Numbered from the stretch's first letter, positions 19,519 to 30,172 are shown. The stretch: DNA of 64,000 bases from Alentia gelatinosa (GCA_950022655.1 OX465583.1:68459152-68523151); one strand, 5' to 3'. Made by a program: numbers and translations. Notes: generated from the sequence alone by a model not told the origin.

Positions 19519-21410
19519 TAGTAATATTTGTACTGGTACCAGATCACTCCTTACGTCCCATCCCATATGTGTCCAACAGGCACCCAGCGACCGCTTCCAC
19601 TGAGCAGCTTCATAAGTTCAGACTGACAAAGGTCTGCTCTGGTGGCCAGTATCACAGCCAATAGCGGCTGTGAAGTGCTCTCCAGAAGTCCCTCCCTAAA
19701 ACCCCTCTACATATATAACATGACATATCATATTTTGAATCGCTGCTTCGGATATACAAGAAAAAGTTGATCATAAATGCACCCTTCCCAAACATCGCAA
19801 AGGAAAAAAAAGGCAAACACAAAATATGATATCTATATAACATGATTGTCAGGGTATATATGATTACGTATATAAAGATACTATCTATTGATAGCAATGT
19901 CACGGGGAAAAGATAAACTCGTCTGGAAATGCCTCACCTAGCTCTGCCTGTATCATGATTGATTGAGTGGAAGGGGACCCGCCCCACCAAACTATGTTCC
20001 TGTTTTATATGCAGGACGTTTGTACCTTGACAAATGTTGTCTCTCTAGAGTCACATTTTAGTCTTCCTAAAGTGCTGGTTCCACCAACACACAAGATATA
20101 GTATATAATTGGTTTACTACATTATTGGCATAGCCAAGAAAACCAGTTGTTTATCAACTGAGGCCTATTGCCACTTTATTGATTCTTATATGGAGTGATA
20201 TTTTAAAACAACACGATCAGATGGATACATGTAAAGAAACTTGATGAATCAATAAAGAAATTCGTACCTAAAAAAAATAGTGAGATTAGTCACAATTTGG
20301 TTGTCTTGCAAAATCTTTCTGGGTTCTGAGTAATTGCGTGGACATTTTGCTGCAATGCATTGGCCTGGTTGAGCACTATTGCCACGTTCCTGTCGCGATA
20401 TGCCATGATATGTCGGCAATAGATCTTGAGGCGTCGCGGTGGTGGAGCACCAAAATATACACACAACATTTCGAAAAAGTACACATATGATCGCGTGCGA
20501 CGTGTCACGACAACGGAGGTACGACATATCTCAATACTGTAAGATATAACAAGATATTAAAAAAAAAAAAATTCTTTATTAACCTGGGTAGTTTACAATC
20601 ATCCATCGTAGATAAGGTAGTAGATAGTGGATAACAAAGGGGCTTGAGTGTCGGCCATATACAGTTTTTGGCTGGTTTTCTTCACCCCGCCCTGTGTTTG
20701 TTAGCAGTCCCTTTTCTTTTACATCATTTCTTTACTATACCAGAAACACCTAATCGTTTCTTTAGATGATTATATATACCACCATGAGGATATAACAGGC
20801 AATCCAGTTGAGTTCAAAATATAGATATTCTAATCCAATATTTCGAACAATATTTAAAAAGAGACATTAGACAATTTTATCTCAATACGAGAAAGCAGAG
20901 GTCCCCAACAAATATAAGATATAATAGGTTACAGTGAAATAAGATGTGTATGTGTAGCGTAACCATCAGATACAGCAAATAAACACGATTTGGTTTACCA
21001 TTAAGTATGGGCAAATATACCAAGATATATTACGGCAAATCCGTCGTGTTGATGGAACCAGCATTTAACCGTACTGTTCCTGCTTTCTCGGAAACTATAT
21101 TTGATTCCTCGCGGCAACTTGAGAGAATCCTTTATTGTGAGGAATCATTTATTCTAGAATTTGTGTTTTTGGACAGAGAACAGTCGTCGGTTCGCATCTC
21201 ATCGTTACCCGATGACGGCCCAAGAGAAAAGTGAGCCAATACAATTTAAGATCCCTCCGGAATACTAATTAAAATGTTATTCCTCATTCCGCCAAGCCTT
21301 TTAAATCCCTTAAGAAATTACCCATTTTTAGAGAAGATTGGTACATAAAATTAGGCTGAGCTGTCCTTTAAAATCACGCTATTGATTAGATAGGAATCTT
21401 CTCAGAGGAC
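19519..21410. other. No gene; one segment shared with 46730-46850
   Basis: 20330-20480 (read on minus) matches 46730-46850 (plus): GTATATTTTGGTRCTCCACC, TCAAGATCTATTGCC/TCAGGATCTATTGCC, GGCATATC, GACARGAA. Both can be read as VYFGxPPxxxLxIYC before diverging. A poly-A run occurs at 20560-20572. The remainder is unassigned. Confidence 0.5.
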
Positions 21411-21510
21411 TTTGACGCATGCGCCCGCCTCGTTGGGAGTCACGTGACGAAGACGAGGCTGATCACGTGACCTGGGCCGCCATCTTGTGCCAAAGATGAA
21501 CTTCCGGTTA
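21411..21510. promoter_or_regulatory. Promoter-like cluster: NRF1, two E-boxes, YY1, ETS motifs
   Basis: Within 95 bases: GCATGCGCCC (21417, NRF1-like), CACGTGAC (21441 and 21464, E-box/USF type), CCGCCATCTTG (21477, YY1) and ACTTCCGG (21500, ETS). This combination is typical of TATA-less housekeeping promoters. The ATG in AAGATGGCGGCC on the minus strand stops after six codons, and no confident exon follows on either strand. Confidence 0.5.
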
Positions 21511-21796
21511 TGACTCTAGTAGCAGAACCGTAATGTGCTAACTAGATACTAGTCCATGTCATTCCTGTGTTGTTTTTGTTTGTATTTAAAAAAAATTCTG
21601 ATAAAGAATATTTACAATCATCTATGGTTTTGGACGTTCTTCCTTGTAAATAAGCAAAATTACAAAACAAGTTGATTAAACAGGAAAACTAGTCAGTTAC
21701 TGCTATTTAAAAGGTGCAAGATATTATTTTGTGTCTGTACAAGTTTGACTGCAGGGCATTTGACTCTGCTGTTCTATATGGTTGCTCGTTGTCGTG

Positions 21797-22039
21797 ACCC
21801 GGCGTTAACACTAGACGATTAAAAATGTGACGACTGTAGATCGTCTGACCAAAAAGCGTCAGGTGGTGCTCGATTACGCAATATAATATATACGTAATAG
21901 TCATCAACCCAAAAATTTCCACAAGCGTTTACACTTTTCATATGTACCTATGTCTAGCCATTAACAGCTGCCACAGTCGCCAGGTGGTGCAAATTCAAGA
22001 ATCGCCACCTATAAGATTCCTCTAGTGCAAACGCCGGGT
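21797..22039. mobile_element. MITE W2
   Basis: 243 bp with inverted ends ACCCGGCGTTAACACTAGAC and CTCTAGTGCAAACGCCGGGT. Interior words CGTCAGGTGGTGC and CAGTCGCCAGGTGGTGC recur at 340-370 and 61055-61070. The target duplication is not clear. Confidence 0.85.
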
Positions 22040-22374
22040 CTGGTTCATATTCTTGGTATGTAACTTCATCTTGCCCTGCTGCAGATTTCAATAACCAACA
22101 CTGAAAAACAATTAATACAATTGTGAAAGGTTGTCAGTTATTTGTGTGTATATAGCTTGATAAAGGCAGACGTACAGAGACATGTTAGGATGTCAAATTT
22201 AACAATAACAAAGAAAGAATTTGTGAGAGTGAAGAGACAAGCGTTTAAAATGGCGGACGCGGAGCATGTGAAAGCCCGCGAATAAAACATGTAGGCCATG
22301 TGACCTAATGAATATTCATGATCCTATGTCTCTGAAATATATATCTATATAATAATATCCATGTATTATCGTAA
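22040..22374. other. No gene seen; short GC-rich patch at 22240-22285
   Basis: AATGGCGGACGCGGAGC at 22249 resembles a YY1/start-codon context, but the frame is short and unsupported. Confidence 0.4.
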
Positions 22375-22775
22375 AACCGGATGAGTTTTAATCTGGGCTC
22401 CCGTATGCGACGACTGGATTTGGTGTAGTGATATCACGAGGCGGAGCCGAGTGATATCCAGAGCCAAAACTCCAGGAGTCGCATACGGGAGCCCAGATTA
22501 AAACGAATAAGGTTTTGATTTTATCCTACCCCCCTGTGAACGATATTTTTATGTGGGGATAATAACAAAAAACACGATAAAAACTCTCTGAAGTCCTCTA
22601 TATAGCTCTCCTTGCTGTTCTGAAGGCGCTTGGAACTACTTTCAGCTGCTGATCTCTGATTGGTCCATTTTTTGTATGCTCCTAGGAGCGATTTTTTATC
22701 CGTATGCGACATACGGGCGCATACGGAAAGTCAATGTTAAGCCTATGGGATTTTATATTAGGGGTAGGATAAATA
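22375..22775. mobile_element. Element D3 with long hairpin
   Basis: 22382-22505 is an inverted repeat: GAGTTTTAATCTGGGCTCCC and GTATGCGAC against GTCGCATACGGGAGCCCAGA and TTAAAAC. It is followed by TTTTATCCTACCCCCCTGTG and, at the right end, ATATTAGGGGTAGGATAAAT, the D-family terminus. Confidence 0.85.
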
Positions 22776-23286
22776 ATTATACCTGCTATAAAACACATTC
22801 TGCCACAACTCTTCAACTGTCGGGTATGTTTCCCTTTGTATATTTAGTACAGTCATTGGAAGGTCTCATGTACGCATGTATTCATGTTGGTTTATATTTT
22901 TTCTTATTTGATGGAAATTTCCCTCACACCTTGTGGAGTGTTATTGGTGCTGTATTCCTAGGAAAAGGGTTGATGTAAAAGGATATGTGGTGTCATATCG
23001 ACGATGAATGAACATCCTCCGCTACCAACCTCTTCTATAGAAGTGGTACTGTGCTGGTATGGCGACGTACCGCCATACTTTGAATACGATTTGTTGCACT
23101 TAACACGAAATACCTGATAATAAAGAATGAACGTATTATACGGTCCGAAAATTCGTAACGAAAATTTCAAAAGGGATGATTAAAATATGAGGATGAGAGT
23201 GATTTTTTATAATACTCAATCGTAGATGGAATACATCATTTTGACCTCTCTTTCGAAATCTTTTTAAGTGTCGCTTTTTTGAACTC
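22776..23286. other. No gene seen
   Basis: A 100-codon ORF (22676-22978) starts inside D3 and runs out of it; it has no recognisable domain and is not called. Confidence 0.45.
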
Positions 23287-23498
23287 CGGTGAAACCCCGC
23301 TTAAGGAGACACCCTCCGTTCCAAGCAAATTATCCCCCCTAAGCGGGGTGTCCCCTTAAGCGGGATTAAAACAAATTAAATAAGAATTTCTTTTCCGAGC
23401 AAACTGTCCCCTGAAGCGGGGTGTCCCCTGAAGCGGGGTGGCCCCTGAAGCGGGGTGGCCCCTGAAGCGAGGTGTCCCAGAAGCGGGGTTTTACTATA
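23287..23498 (+). mobile_element. pogo-like MITE P4 with 17-bp array
   Basis: GTGAAACCCCGCTTAAGGAG at the left, GCGGGGTTTTACTA then TATA at the right. The right arm has five 17-bp repeats of the form CCCCTGAAGCGGGGTGT (23406-23490). Confidence 0.85.
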
Positions 23499-23933
23499 TA
23501 TCATTTGATTTATCCCATAACACTTGCCCTCTATGATAGGGACTATGTAAGTATTTACCACAGTATTGCCAACTATCATGATATTGTGACAGCTTTCATA
23601 TTGATGACCTAGTAATAGTATGACAATCACTGGATTAAAGGAACAATAGGACACATACGTGAGTAGAGGTACGAGCTACTACGGGATTATGTAGACTGAC
23701 TCCAGTCCCTTCATCCTATAGCTACCCTCCTCGCTGGGATACAGGGACTGGTACAACCGGTAATGGTGTTGGATTTCTGGTGCTGTTTAGCTCCAGTATT
23801 CCCATCACTCTCCTTACAGATATCCTGGCTACTGGTCAGGATATCTGCTGGGAGATCGATACCCTTTCACTTTGATCTCAATCAGGTCACAGTCAAGAGC
23901 GAAGTTTTTTTGCTATGACAAGACAGGAAGCCA

Positions 23934-24241
23934 GGGAACTGGAAGTGGGGAGGGAAGGGGTAAGAGGAGGTATAGTTTACAGGGAGTGACTGGGGGGACA
24001 TAAACAGGAGATTTGGTTCATACTGGATAAGTCTTTGATACATGGGCTAGTCAGAGAAGGATACATACTATAATGAACTATAGGCCCGGGAACTGGAGGT
24101 GGGGAGGGAAGGGGTAAGAGGAGGTATAGTTTACAGGGAGTGACTGGGGGGACATAAACAGGAGATTTGGTTCATACTGGATAAGTCTTTGATACATGGG
24201 CTAGTCAGAGAAGGATACATACTATAATGAACTTTAGGCCC
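23934..24241 (+). repeat. 154-bp tandem duplication inside H2
   Basis: GGGAACTGG begins at 23934 and 24088; the following 140 bases (TAAGAGGAGGTATAGTTTAC, GGAGTGACTGGGGGGACATA, AGAAGGATACATACTATAAT) are virtually identical, so the duplication is recent. Confidence 0.95.
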
Positions 24242-24515
24242 GGCGTCCACCTACTACGATATGGCTCCGATATGGCCTATGATGCACCTTCCGAAAAAAA
24301 TCAAAATCGCGTCGGAAGGTCACCTAATATCGGGGCAGTTGACCACGTTCCTTTGATTAGACACTGAAAAAACCCATACAATGCGTGGTGGATGAGCATG
24401 TCTAGAAATATGTCTCTGATTTTGCACCTTCCCAATATATTTCGGATATTTGCTTTTTGTATCGGTGCCATATTGGTAGGTCTAAGTTTATATCGTAGTA
24501 GGTGGACGCCAGGCC
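24237..24515 (+). mobile_element. Harbinger-like MITE B2 (TSD TTA, empty site known)
   Basis: 279 bp. Left end GGCCCGGCGTCCACCTACTA; right end TAGTAGGTGGACGCCAGGCC. TTA flanks both sides (24234-24236, 24516-24518). The host is element H: uninterrupted copies read AAACTTTATTCTGATTGTG (57836) and CAACTTATTCTGATTGTG (34618), so a single TTA became two. Interior: CGCGTCGGAAGGTCACC, CGGGGCAGTTGACCACG, GATTTTGCACCTTCCC. Confidence 0.95.
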
Positions 24516-24814
24516 TTATTCTGATTGTGTTATATCTTTTAATGAATGTTCATAATCTAGACTTGAGCAAGTCTAGGGATTATGTGAACTTGTATGAACC
24601 AACATGACCAGAGAATGGCGATAATAGGTGAACCTGCCTGACAAAGCGGGGTCATTGTGATGCCATGAGGGGACCTCATTCCAGCTGGAGAGACTCATTA
24701 CGTATGTAGCTATACTTAATCCGTGACACGTGATGAAGTAGGTGTGGGTCGAGTCGGGTCATGCAGACATACAGGAAGCCGAGGTCATACCATGTTGAGA
24801 TATCACTGGGTAGT

Positions 24815-25400
24815 GTTATCCATCATATACAAAGTTCACAGTGAGAATGTATGGGGACTCGGTAAACCACTAACCAAATGTTTATTATACATGGTATACA
24901 AAGTCACCATTGAGAATGTATGGAACTCAGTAAACCACTACCAAATGTTTATTATGCATGGTATACAACGTCCCCATTAAGAATATATGGGGACTCGGTA
25001 AACCACTAACCATTGTTTATTACCCATGGTATACAAAGCACCCATTGAGAATGTATGTAGACTCGGTAAACCACTACCCATTGTTTATTACCAAAGGTTT
25101 TCAAATCACCCATTGATAATGTACAGAACTCAGTAAACCACTACTAAATGTTTATTATACATGGTATACTAACTCACCATTGAGGATGTATGGGGACTTG
25201 GTAAACCACTAGCCCTTAATCATTACCAATGGTATACAAAGCATCCATTGAGAATGTATGTGGACTCAGTAAAGCACTAGCCATTGTTTAAAAAGCGTCT
25301 GATACCATAAATGTGGTATAAGGTTTCACATCCATGGTATATGGCCTCAAAGCCATGGTATACGGGAAAATAGTTTATTTGTGTTATAGACGGCTTTTGT
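24815..25400 (+). repeat. Element C2 with ~67-bp tandem units
   Basis: About seven units spaced 65-69 bases (GGTATACAAAGTCACC-type word near 24894, 24960, 25028, 25095, 25161, 25230), each with ATTGAGAATGTATGG, ACTCGGTAAACCACTA and TGTTTATTA. They end in the C-family block GTGGTATAAGG, CATGGTATATGGCC, GGGAAAATAG. Confidence 0.9.
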
Positions 25401-25573
25401 GGTACCGTTGGCTATAATCGGATCGCAATTGTATTTTTACAATTAATTTGTTGCATACAGCTATTTAGTGACACATATTAAATGAGATCAAGGAAGATTC
25501 AAAAGTTCTTTAATCTAATACAGATGACACCATAGTTAGAACTGTTCTGACATCTGGTGGCGTGGATCGCTAT

Positions 25574-25886
25574 GCACTCCTCTCATAAGATCTCAGACTC
25601 TCTAAGTGGTATTCTGTACAAGGTTCTCACTGCGCTCTATGGGAGAAGAATTCTTAACAGACTATGCTTAGAGCCTTCAGAATCCACTGGCACACAGTAT
25701 TCCCACTAGGTGGCATCATTGAGATTATAGGAACCTTTGGTTGCATTGATGTACGTCTTTAGCACGGGAGGCAGGTCAGTAGATTCTCAAGGTTCTAAGC
25801 CTAGTTTGTTAAGAATTCTTCTCCATAGAGCATAGTGTGAGTACAGAATACCACTTAGAGAGTGTGAGATCTTATGACAGGGGTGC
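25574..25886. mobile_element. Foldback MITE O2 (5-bp TSD GCTAT)
   Basis: 313 bp. GCACTCCTCTCATAAGATCT at the left and GAGATCTTATGACAGGGGTG, C at the right. GCTAT directly outside both ends (25569-25573, 25887-25891). The central ~60 bases (GTGGCATCATTGAGATTATA) lie in opposite orientation to the centre of O1, as expected if the arms recombine. Confidence 0.9.
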
Positions 25887-26477
25887 GCTATTTACCATAA
25901 GCAAAGAACAATACGATAGGGAAGCGCAACTCTATGGGACTTCCGGTTATCAGACTGGACGGTGGCGCCTCACAGTGGTCGGCCTGTAAGAACTAGAATT
26001 TAATGATGGATATAAGTACATCACACATTCTAAAAATGTACAATATCAAATGCAAAACAACCTAATTGCCTGATGAAGTCCCATCAATAGGGACGAATCG
26101 TTTCACTTCAGGAAAACCCGATACATAAATACGATTTTGCGTATTTGTCCGATGTGATATAAGTTTCATCGGGAACCTCTACGATACGCACCAGCGGGTT
26201 GTTGCTCCTAGAAATATGGAAAAAGTGTTGCTCCAGTATTATCGGATCGTGTCGTGTGGTATCGTTATTTCAATGTTATCGCTCTTTATTTTCATTTACA
26301 ACACTGCATTTTCAGTGTCAAAGGTGAAAGATTCATTATATATATTTCATTGGATATAGATGGCGAAATAATTATGGTGCGATCTACAAAGAATCTGAAG
26401 CAACGCTTTCGACCTCGGATCGCTATTCTGCAATTCACAAAACGTGGAGCAACGACCCCGAGATGCTAGAATCGAAA
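25887..26477. other. No gene; hammerhead-like motif at 26068-26110
   Basis: At 26070: CTGATGA, then AGTCCC/loop ATCAATA/GGGAC (five perfect pairs at 26078-26082 with 26090-26094), then GAATCG. This matches a hammerhead core with a good stem II, but GAAA is changed to GAAT. The rest is unassigned. ACTTCCGG at 25948 is an isolated ETS word. Confidence 0.35.
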
Positions 26478-26745
26478 AAATCCTATTTCTATTGGCCAAA
26501 TTCCCATCACCGATCTACAGTAAGGAACCACCAACAGGCTTTTTGCACTGCTGACTCAAAATAGGTCAATGAAAACAACCCAGCTCGTGAAATGACCCAA
26601 GACTGCTTAGATTATGAGTGAAATCTACTACCCTCACTAATCTTTCGTTACCGACACACATTCAGTGGCACCAGCGACAGACTTTCTGTGTAACTAAAAA
26701 AATCTACACCCTTTTCGTCGGCCAATGGAAACAAGCCTATGGGTG
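26478..26745 (+). mobile_element. Repeat Y1
   Basis: Imperfect inverted ends TCCTATTTCTATTGGCC and GGCCAATGGAAACAAGCC. The interior (CCCATCACCGATCTA, GCACTGCTGACTCAAAATAGG, CGTGAAATGACCCA, AGTGGCACCAG) matches Y2 at 47205-47525 in inverse orientation. A fragment of one end sits at 40233-40285. Confidence 0.8.
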
Positions 26746-26879
26746 GACACCCCAATTTAAAATCAGTCCTTGTCTAGATGTGAGAAGGCTGCATCTAAAT
26801 ACAACGGGTATCCTCTCATTTTGGTCATTTTGGCACCTAGTCACTCCTGAGGAACTGGAAGTCTACAGAGAGCCCTAAC

Positions 26880-27200
26880 CTCCTCACCACTGGCTTCCAC
26901 CCCTCCTCCCCAGTGGCTTCTCAACATTGCCTGCACTGTTCCCCCGCTGCACCCTCTCTACGGATCCCCCCGGTCCGTGATGGGGCAGAGACCGGGGAGA
27001 GAGGAGCGGGAGTCCCGGGGAGGGGCGGAGGGATGGCGGGGAGGGAGGAGGGAGGATGGGCAGAGGGGCTCTGGCGCTACTTACGGCCAACACTGGGGAA
27101 TCGCAATGAAAAGATCTGGGGTGTAATAGAGCGTTGGAGATCGACAACTCGCCGGCCGCCTCCCCGGGCTGGGCCGCAATATGAGCCGCAGTCTACACGG
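26880..27200. other. GC-rich, polypurine/polypyrimidine island
   Basis: A CpG- and G-rich stretch (GGAGAGAGGAGCGGGAGTCC, GGGAGGGAGGAGGGAGG) then GGCCGGCGAGTTG-like sequence on the minus strand. A GTAAGT word (minus, near 27082) follows an open but unrecognised frame. A promoter or non-coding exon is possible but not shown. Confidence 0.35.
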
Positions 27201-27524
27201 GGGAGTCTTCCCACATCAACGCCTCAGTTATTGGATATTTCATTGGGCTTTGGTCAATATTACACGCTAGCATATCGGGGGGAATGTTAAGGAGACGGAA
27301 GAGTGTTGGAAGAGGGAAGCCTAGAGGCCCTGGCTGGTAGATAATATCTCCCCTGAAGCGTAGCCTTACACGCTTTGACGTTTTTAGCATAGCGTGAACG
27401 GGGGTGAGAAATCCAAGATGATAGTTGGATGACGCGATTTGGGAAATATATATCACATGATCTTCAAATGTGGTAGTCTTATTATATAATGACGACACAA
27501 GATTCAATGTGAGTTGAAGAGTAT
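27201..27524. other. No gene seen
   Basis: A 116-codon minus-strand ORF (27193-27543) has no recognised domain and runs into D4. Confidence 0.4.
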
Positions 27525-27665
27525 TTTTTATCCTACCCCTCATTTAAATCTCCATAGACTTAACATGGTGTAACTGTATGCCACGGTTATGGCATCAAAT
27601 ATCTATATGCCACTGGTGACACATGAAGTTAAAAACATGAAACAGGGTAGGATAAAATCTAAACA
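27525..27665 (+). mobile_element. Element D4, short form
   Basis: TTTTTATCCTACCCCTCATT at the left and CAGGGTAGGATAAAATC at the right, with TCCATAGACTTAACATGG and ATATGCCACTGGTGACA between. About 135 bp, close to a minimal D unit. Confidence 0.85.
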
Positions 27666-27831
27666 TCCTTCAATTTCATATAATTGTTTATATGCCATTC
27701 ATTGTCTTCCGCTACAGATACCACTCAGCTCTGCTTCGTGATATCATGCCGCGAAGACAACTCATGCCATGTATAAGTAAAGTGAACACTGGGTAATGTA
27801 CTTATAATATTTTGGGACTTGCCATGAAGGA

Positions 27832-28190
27832 ATTGTAGCGTCATCTCAAAATTTTCTATAGATAACAACACCTTCTAACATTGAGTAAAGTCTTGGGCCT
27901 TACTTGCGTAAGGAGTAGACCTTAAGAGAAGAGAGTCAGAACTCAAACACAGAGGCACTAGGTACTACATTGAGTCGTAACTTGCGACTAACTGTTTATT
28001 AACAAGAAAGAGTCCTTCTTTTATACCCTTAGCAGAGGTTGATATGACAGGCTTGGCACCTGTGAGCTCTGCACTCTCATTAGCTGTTGTACCAACAGCC
28101 AATGTACAGAGGATGACCGAGGCTCGTTCGGGTTGAGCGCCCATTCAGGTCTGTCACACATGTCAGGAGGCCGCTCATGACACTGAACAA
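27832..28190 (-). mobile_element. Putative solo LTR or LTR fragment (LTR3)
   Basis: Read on minus: a GC-rich U3-like part, then GGGTATAAAAGAAGG (TATA box, 28018-28025), GTTAATAAACAG (polyadenylation signal, 27995-28000) about 20 bases later, and an end near GACGCTACA. This close TATA/AATAAA spacing is usual in Gypsy-type LTRs. I could not find a matching target duplication, so the boundaries are approximate. No pol or gag lies nearby. Confidence 0.45.
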
Positions 28191-28683
28191 CTCGATGTGT
28201 CATTGGTAGAGCGACCTGCCCTCATGTGGACATACTGGGATCTAGAGCTGAGCGATAATAGGGGTATCATATACAATTCAAAACATGGTAGCTGTACTGT
28301 AAACATCAGGGAGGAGGTTACTAACCAAAATGGTGACTGTTCCAACTCAGTCAATTTGTTCCTCAATAATTATGGGTAATTTAGATAATTACTTCTTCTT
28401 ATAGAAACCAATATTACTTGGCCATGATAAGTGTGAATAGACCGGAACTTTACAATTGGTTGCCCCTCAACTACAGTGGCACCATCTTTCAATTTCCTGG
28501 CAGATAGTGGAGGAACTATCTATTACTCTGTACTCTATATAAATCTGTATCTTTTATATTTTTTTATTCAGTATAAAGACGTTCAAATTCACCCTATGAT
28601 GATATGTATGAAGATCGTATATAAAACATTTACAAGGATAAACAAGAAAAGAAAACGTGAGTAGGTGAGTTATAGGCACACAG
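28191..28683. other. No gene seen
   Basis: AT-rich. Two chance ORFs of ~60 codons. Confidence 0.4.
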
Positions 28684-28819
28684 AGTGACCATTTCCGAGA
28701 AGGGGCCTGCATCGCGTTACCAGCACCTAAGGGAAGGGCAATATTTGGACCTAATGATCCTTTTATACCATATGAGATAGCGGTGCTTCCTAACGGGTGG
28801 GGTGGAGGTGGGGGGAACG
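28684..28819 (+). CDS. Weak internal-exon candidate
   Basis: A stop-free frame of 45 codons lies between CACACAG (acceptor-like) and a good donor, ACG|GTAAGT at 28820. The translation, with segments such as ALPAPKGRAIFGPNDP and a Gly run before the donor, matches no family I recognise. The polypyrimidine tract is poor. The opposite strand is also open here and carries GGTATAAAAGG (28760-28770), so the coding strand is not certain. Confidence 0.15.
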
Positions 28820-29130
28820 GTAAGTACCACAGTGGTTGTCTCTTTGTCGGGCACGATATACGGCCGTGATCTGCCCCTTGTTGTCGGGTCTCCCTCCCAC
28901 TCACTCCCGGCTAACTCCCGTCATTTACACGCTCCCCTCCGGCCGGGCCCCGTCCCCCCGGCTCCCGCCTAATTCCCCGCTAGCCGGGCTGGTCTTTGGG
29001 TGCCCACATTGCCTGAGTATCTCGTTCATTTATTCATGAATACGTACGGGATTGTTAAAGTTGATTGATCTGTGGCAGTGTGGCCGGCTGGCGGCTTGCT
29101 CGCTGAGCCCCACTGGGGGTGTGGGATGTG
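28820..29130. other. C-rich island
   Basis: CTCCCTCCCACTCACTCCCG, CCGGCCGGGCCCCG and CCCGCTAGCCGGGC give a local GC peak; no ORF with support. A promoter or CpG island is possible. Confidence 0.35.
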
Positions 29131-29201
29131 GAGGGGTGTAAGATAAAGACCAACGGGTGGATTGAAGGATGGGGGTAGACCAGGGGGTGTATGTAAATGT
29201 A

Positions 29202-29368
29202 CAGTAGAACTCCGCGTTAACGGTCATCCTCCGTTCTGGGCCTTAGTGTCCGCTTACGCGTGGTTATCGCTTACACGGGGTAATAATAAACATCTAATCG
29301 AGGTAACTGTTCTGAGCAAAACTGTCCGTTAAGGCAGGGTGCCGCTTACGTGGGTGTCAATTCTGCTG
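29202..29368 (+). mobile_element. pogo-like MITE P5 (TA target)
   Basis: CAGTAGAACTCCGCGTTAAC at the left, TTCTGCTG at the right, TA on both sides (29200-29201, 29369-29370). GTGTCCGCTTACGCG and AACATCTAATCGAGG are shared with P3/P6 in inverse order. Confidence 0.88.
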
Positions 29369-29380
29369 TATAACACCCAA

Positions 29381-29431
29381 GTTAGATAGATAGATATAGA
29401 TAGATAGATAGACAGATAGATAGATATAGAT

Positions 29432-29465
<34 letters not shown>
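29381..29465. repeat. (GATA)n microsatellite
   Basis: About 20 GATA units with minor changes. A second, shorter GATA-rich run is at 29795-29845. Confidence 0.95.
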
Positions 29466-29560
29466 GGAATGATATATGGAGGGACATAAAAGAGATAACG
29501 ATTATAGATACAATCTATCCGAAGGCGAGTAACGAAGCCTTCGGAGGCCAGGCTCCTTAA

Positions 29561-29562
<2 letters not shown>

Positions 29563-29607
<45 letters not shown>
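29563..29607. repeat. (TA)n microsatellite
   Basis: About 22 TA units; P6 inserted at its right edge, using TA as target. A short TA run also follows P6 (29770-29785). Confidence 0.95.
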
Positions 29608-29610
<3 letters not shown>

Positions 29611-29769
29611 TAGAACCCTGCCTAACGGACACCCCGCGTTAACGGACACCTTTGTGTGGAACGGCTCCTTCTATTAGATGTTTATTTCAACCCCGTGTAA
29701 GCGGACATCCCGCGTTAGCGGTCACTTCGGCTCGAAACGGAGGGTGGCCGCTTAGGCGGGGTTTTACTG
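29608..29769 (+). mobile_element. pogo-like MITE P6, intact (TA target)
   Basis: 162 bp. CAGTAGAACCCTGCCTAACG at the left; GCGGGGTTTTACTG at the right; TA outside both ends. The arms are built of 17-bp units (CCCCGCGTTAACGGACA). The centre TTAGATGTTTATTTCAACCC is shared with P1 and P2. Best reference copy. Confidence 0.93.
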
Positions 29770-29849
29770 TATATATATATATGTATATATTTATATAGAT
29801 AGATGGACAGCTAGATATATAGATAGATGGATAGATAGATAGATGGAGG

Positions 29850-30172
29850 GATTATCAGGGGACAAGTGGACCCTTCCTTCGTGGTAGGACGTAGGGAACA
29901 CACAGGAGGTGGTGGGAGGGAGGTCTGGGAGGAGGCACTTGCTCGCCAAGTCCTCCCGGCAGAGGCAGGAGGAGGCACCGCCCCGCTAGGCCAGTGCCAG
30001 AGCTGGAGAGCCAAGGCCGAGAGCCAAAGGGTTGGAAAGGCGCGCGCACGTGTCCTGCACGAAAAAGGTCTGGAGGGATGGGTGGGCCGCTCCCAGGCCA
30101 CAACTCAGTGTGAGGTTAGCAGCTACCACAGAGTCAGCTCTATCACTGTACCAGCAGACCAACGGCTACCGG
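29850..30172. other. No gene; GC-rich patch
   Basis: ORFs of 82-110 codons overlap on both strands from 29811 to 30198. They are low-complexity or unlike known proteins, and are rejected as genes. Confidence 0.4.

Larger units (their letters stand above)
23690..24580 (+). mobile_element. Element H2, with duplication and nested B2
   Basis: One 51-bp-type segment (TAGCTACCCTCCTCGCTGGG), then TACAGGGACTGG, GCTGTTTAGCTCCAGTATTC, CAGATATCCTGGCTACTGG, CACTTTGATCTCAATCAGGT, a 154-bp tandem duplication, B2, and the terminal ATGAATGTTCATAATC plus CTTGAGCAAGTCTAG. This copy shows H before expansion of the 51-bp unit. Confidence 0.88.

Noticed and set aside
20249..20527. 92- and 72-codon minus-strand ORFs
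   Set aside because: Part is a dispersed repeat also at 46730; no gene context. Kept only as a finding about the repeat.
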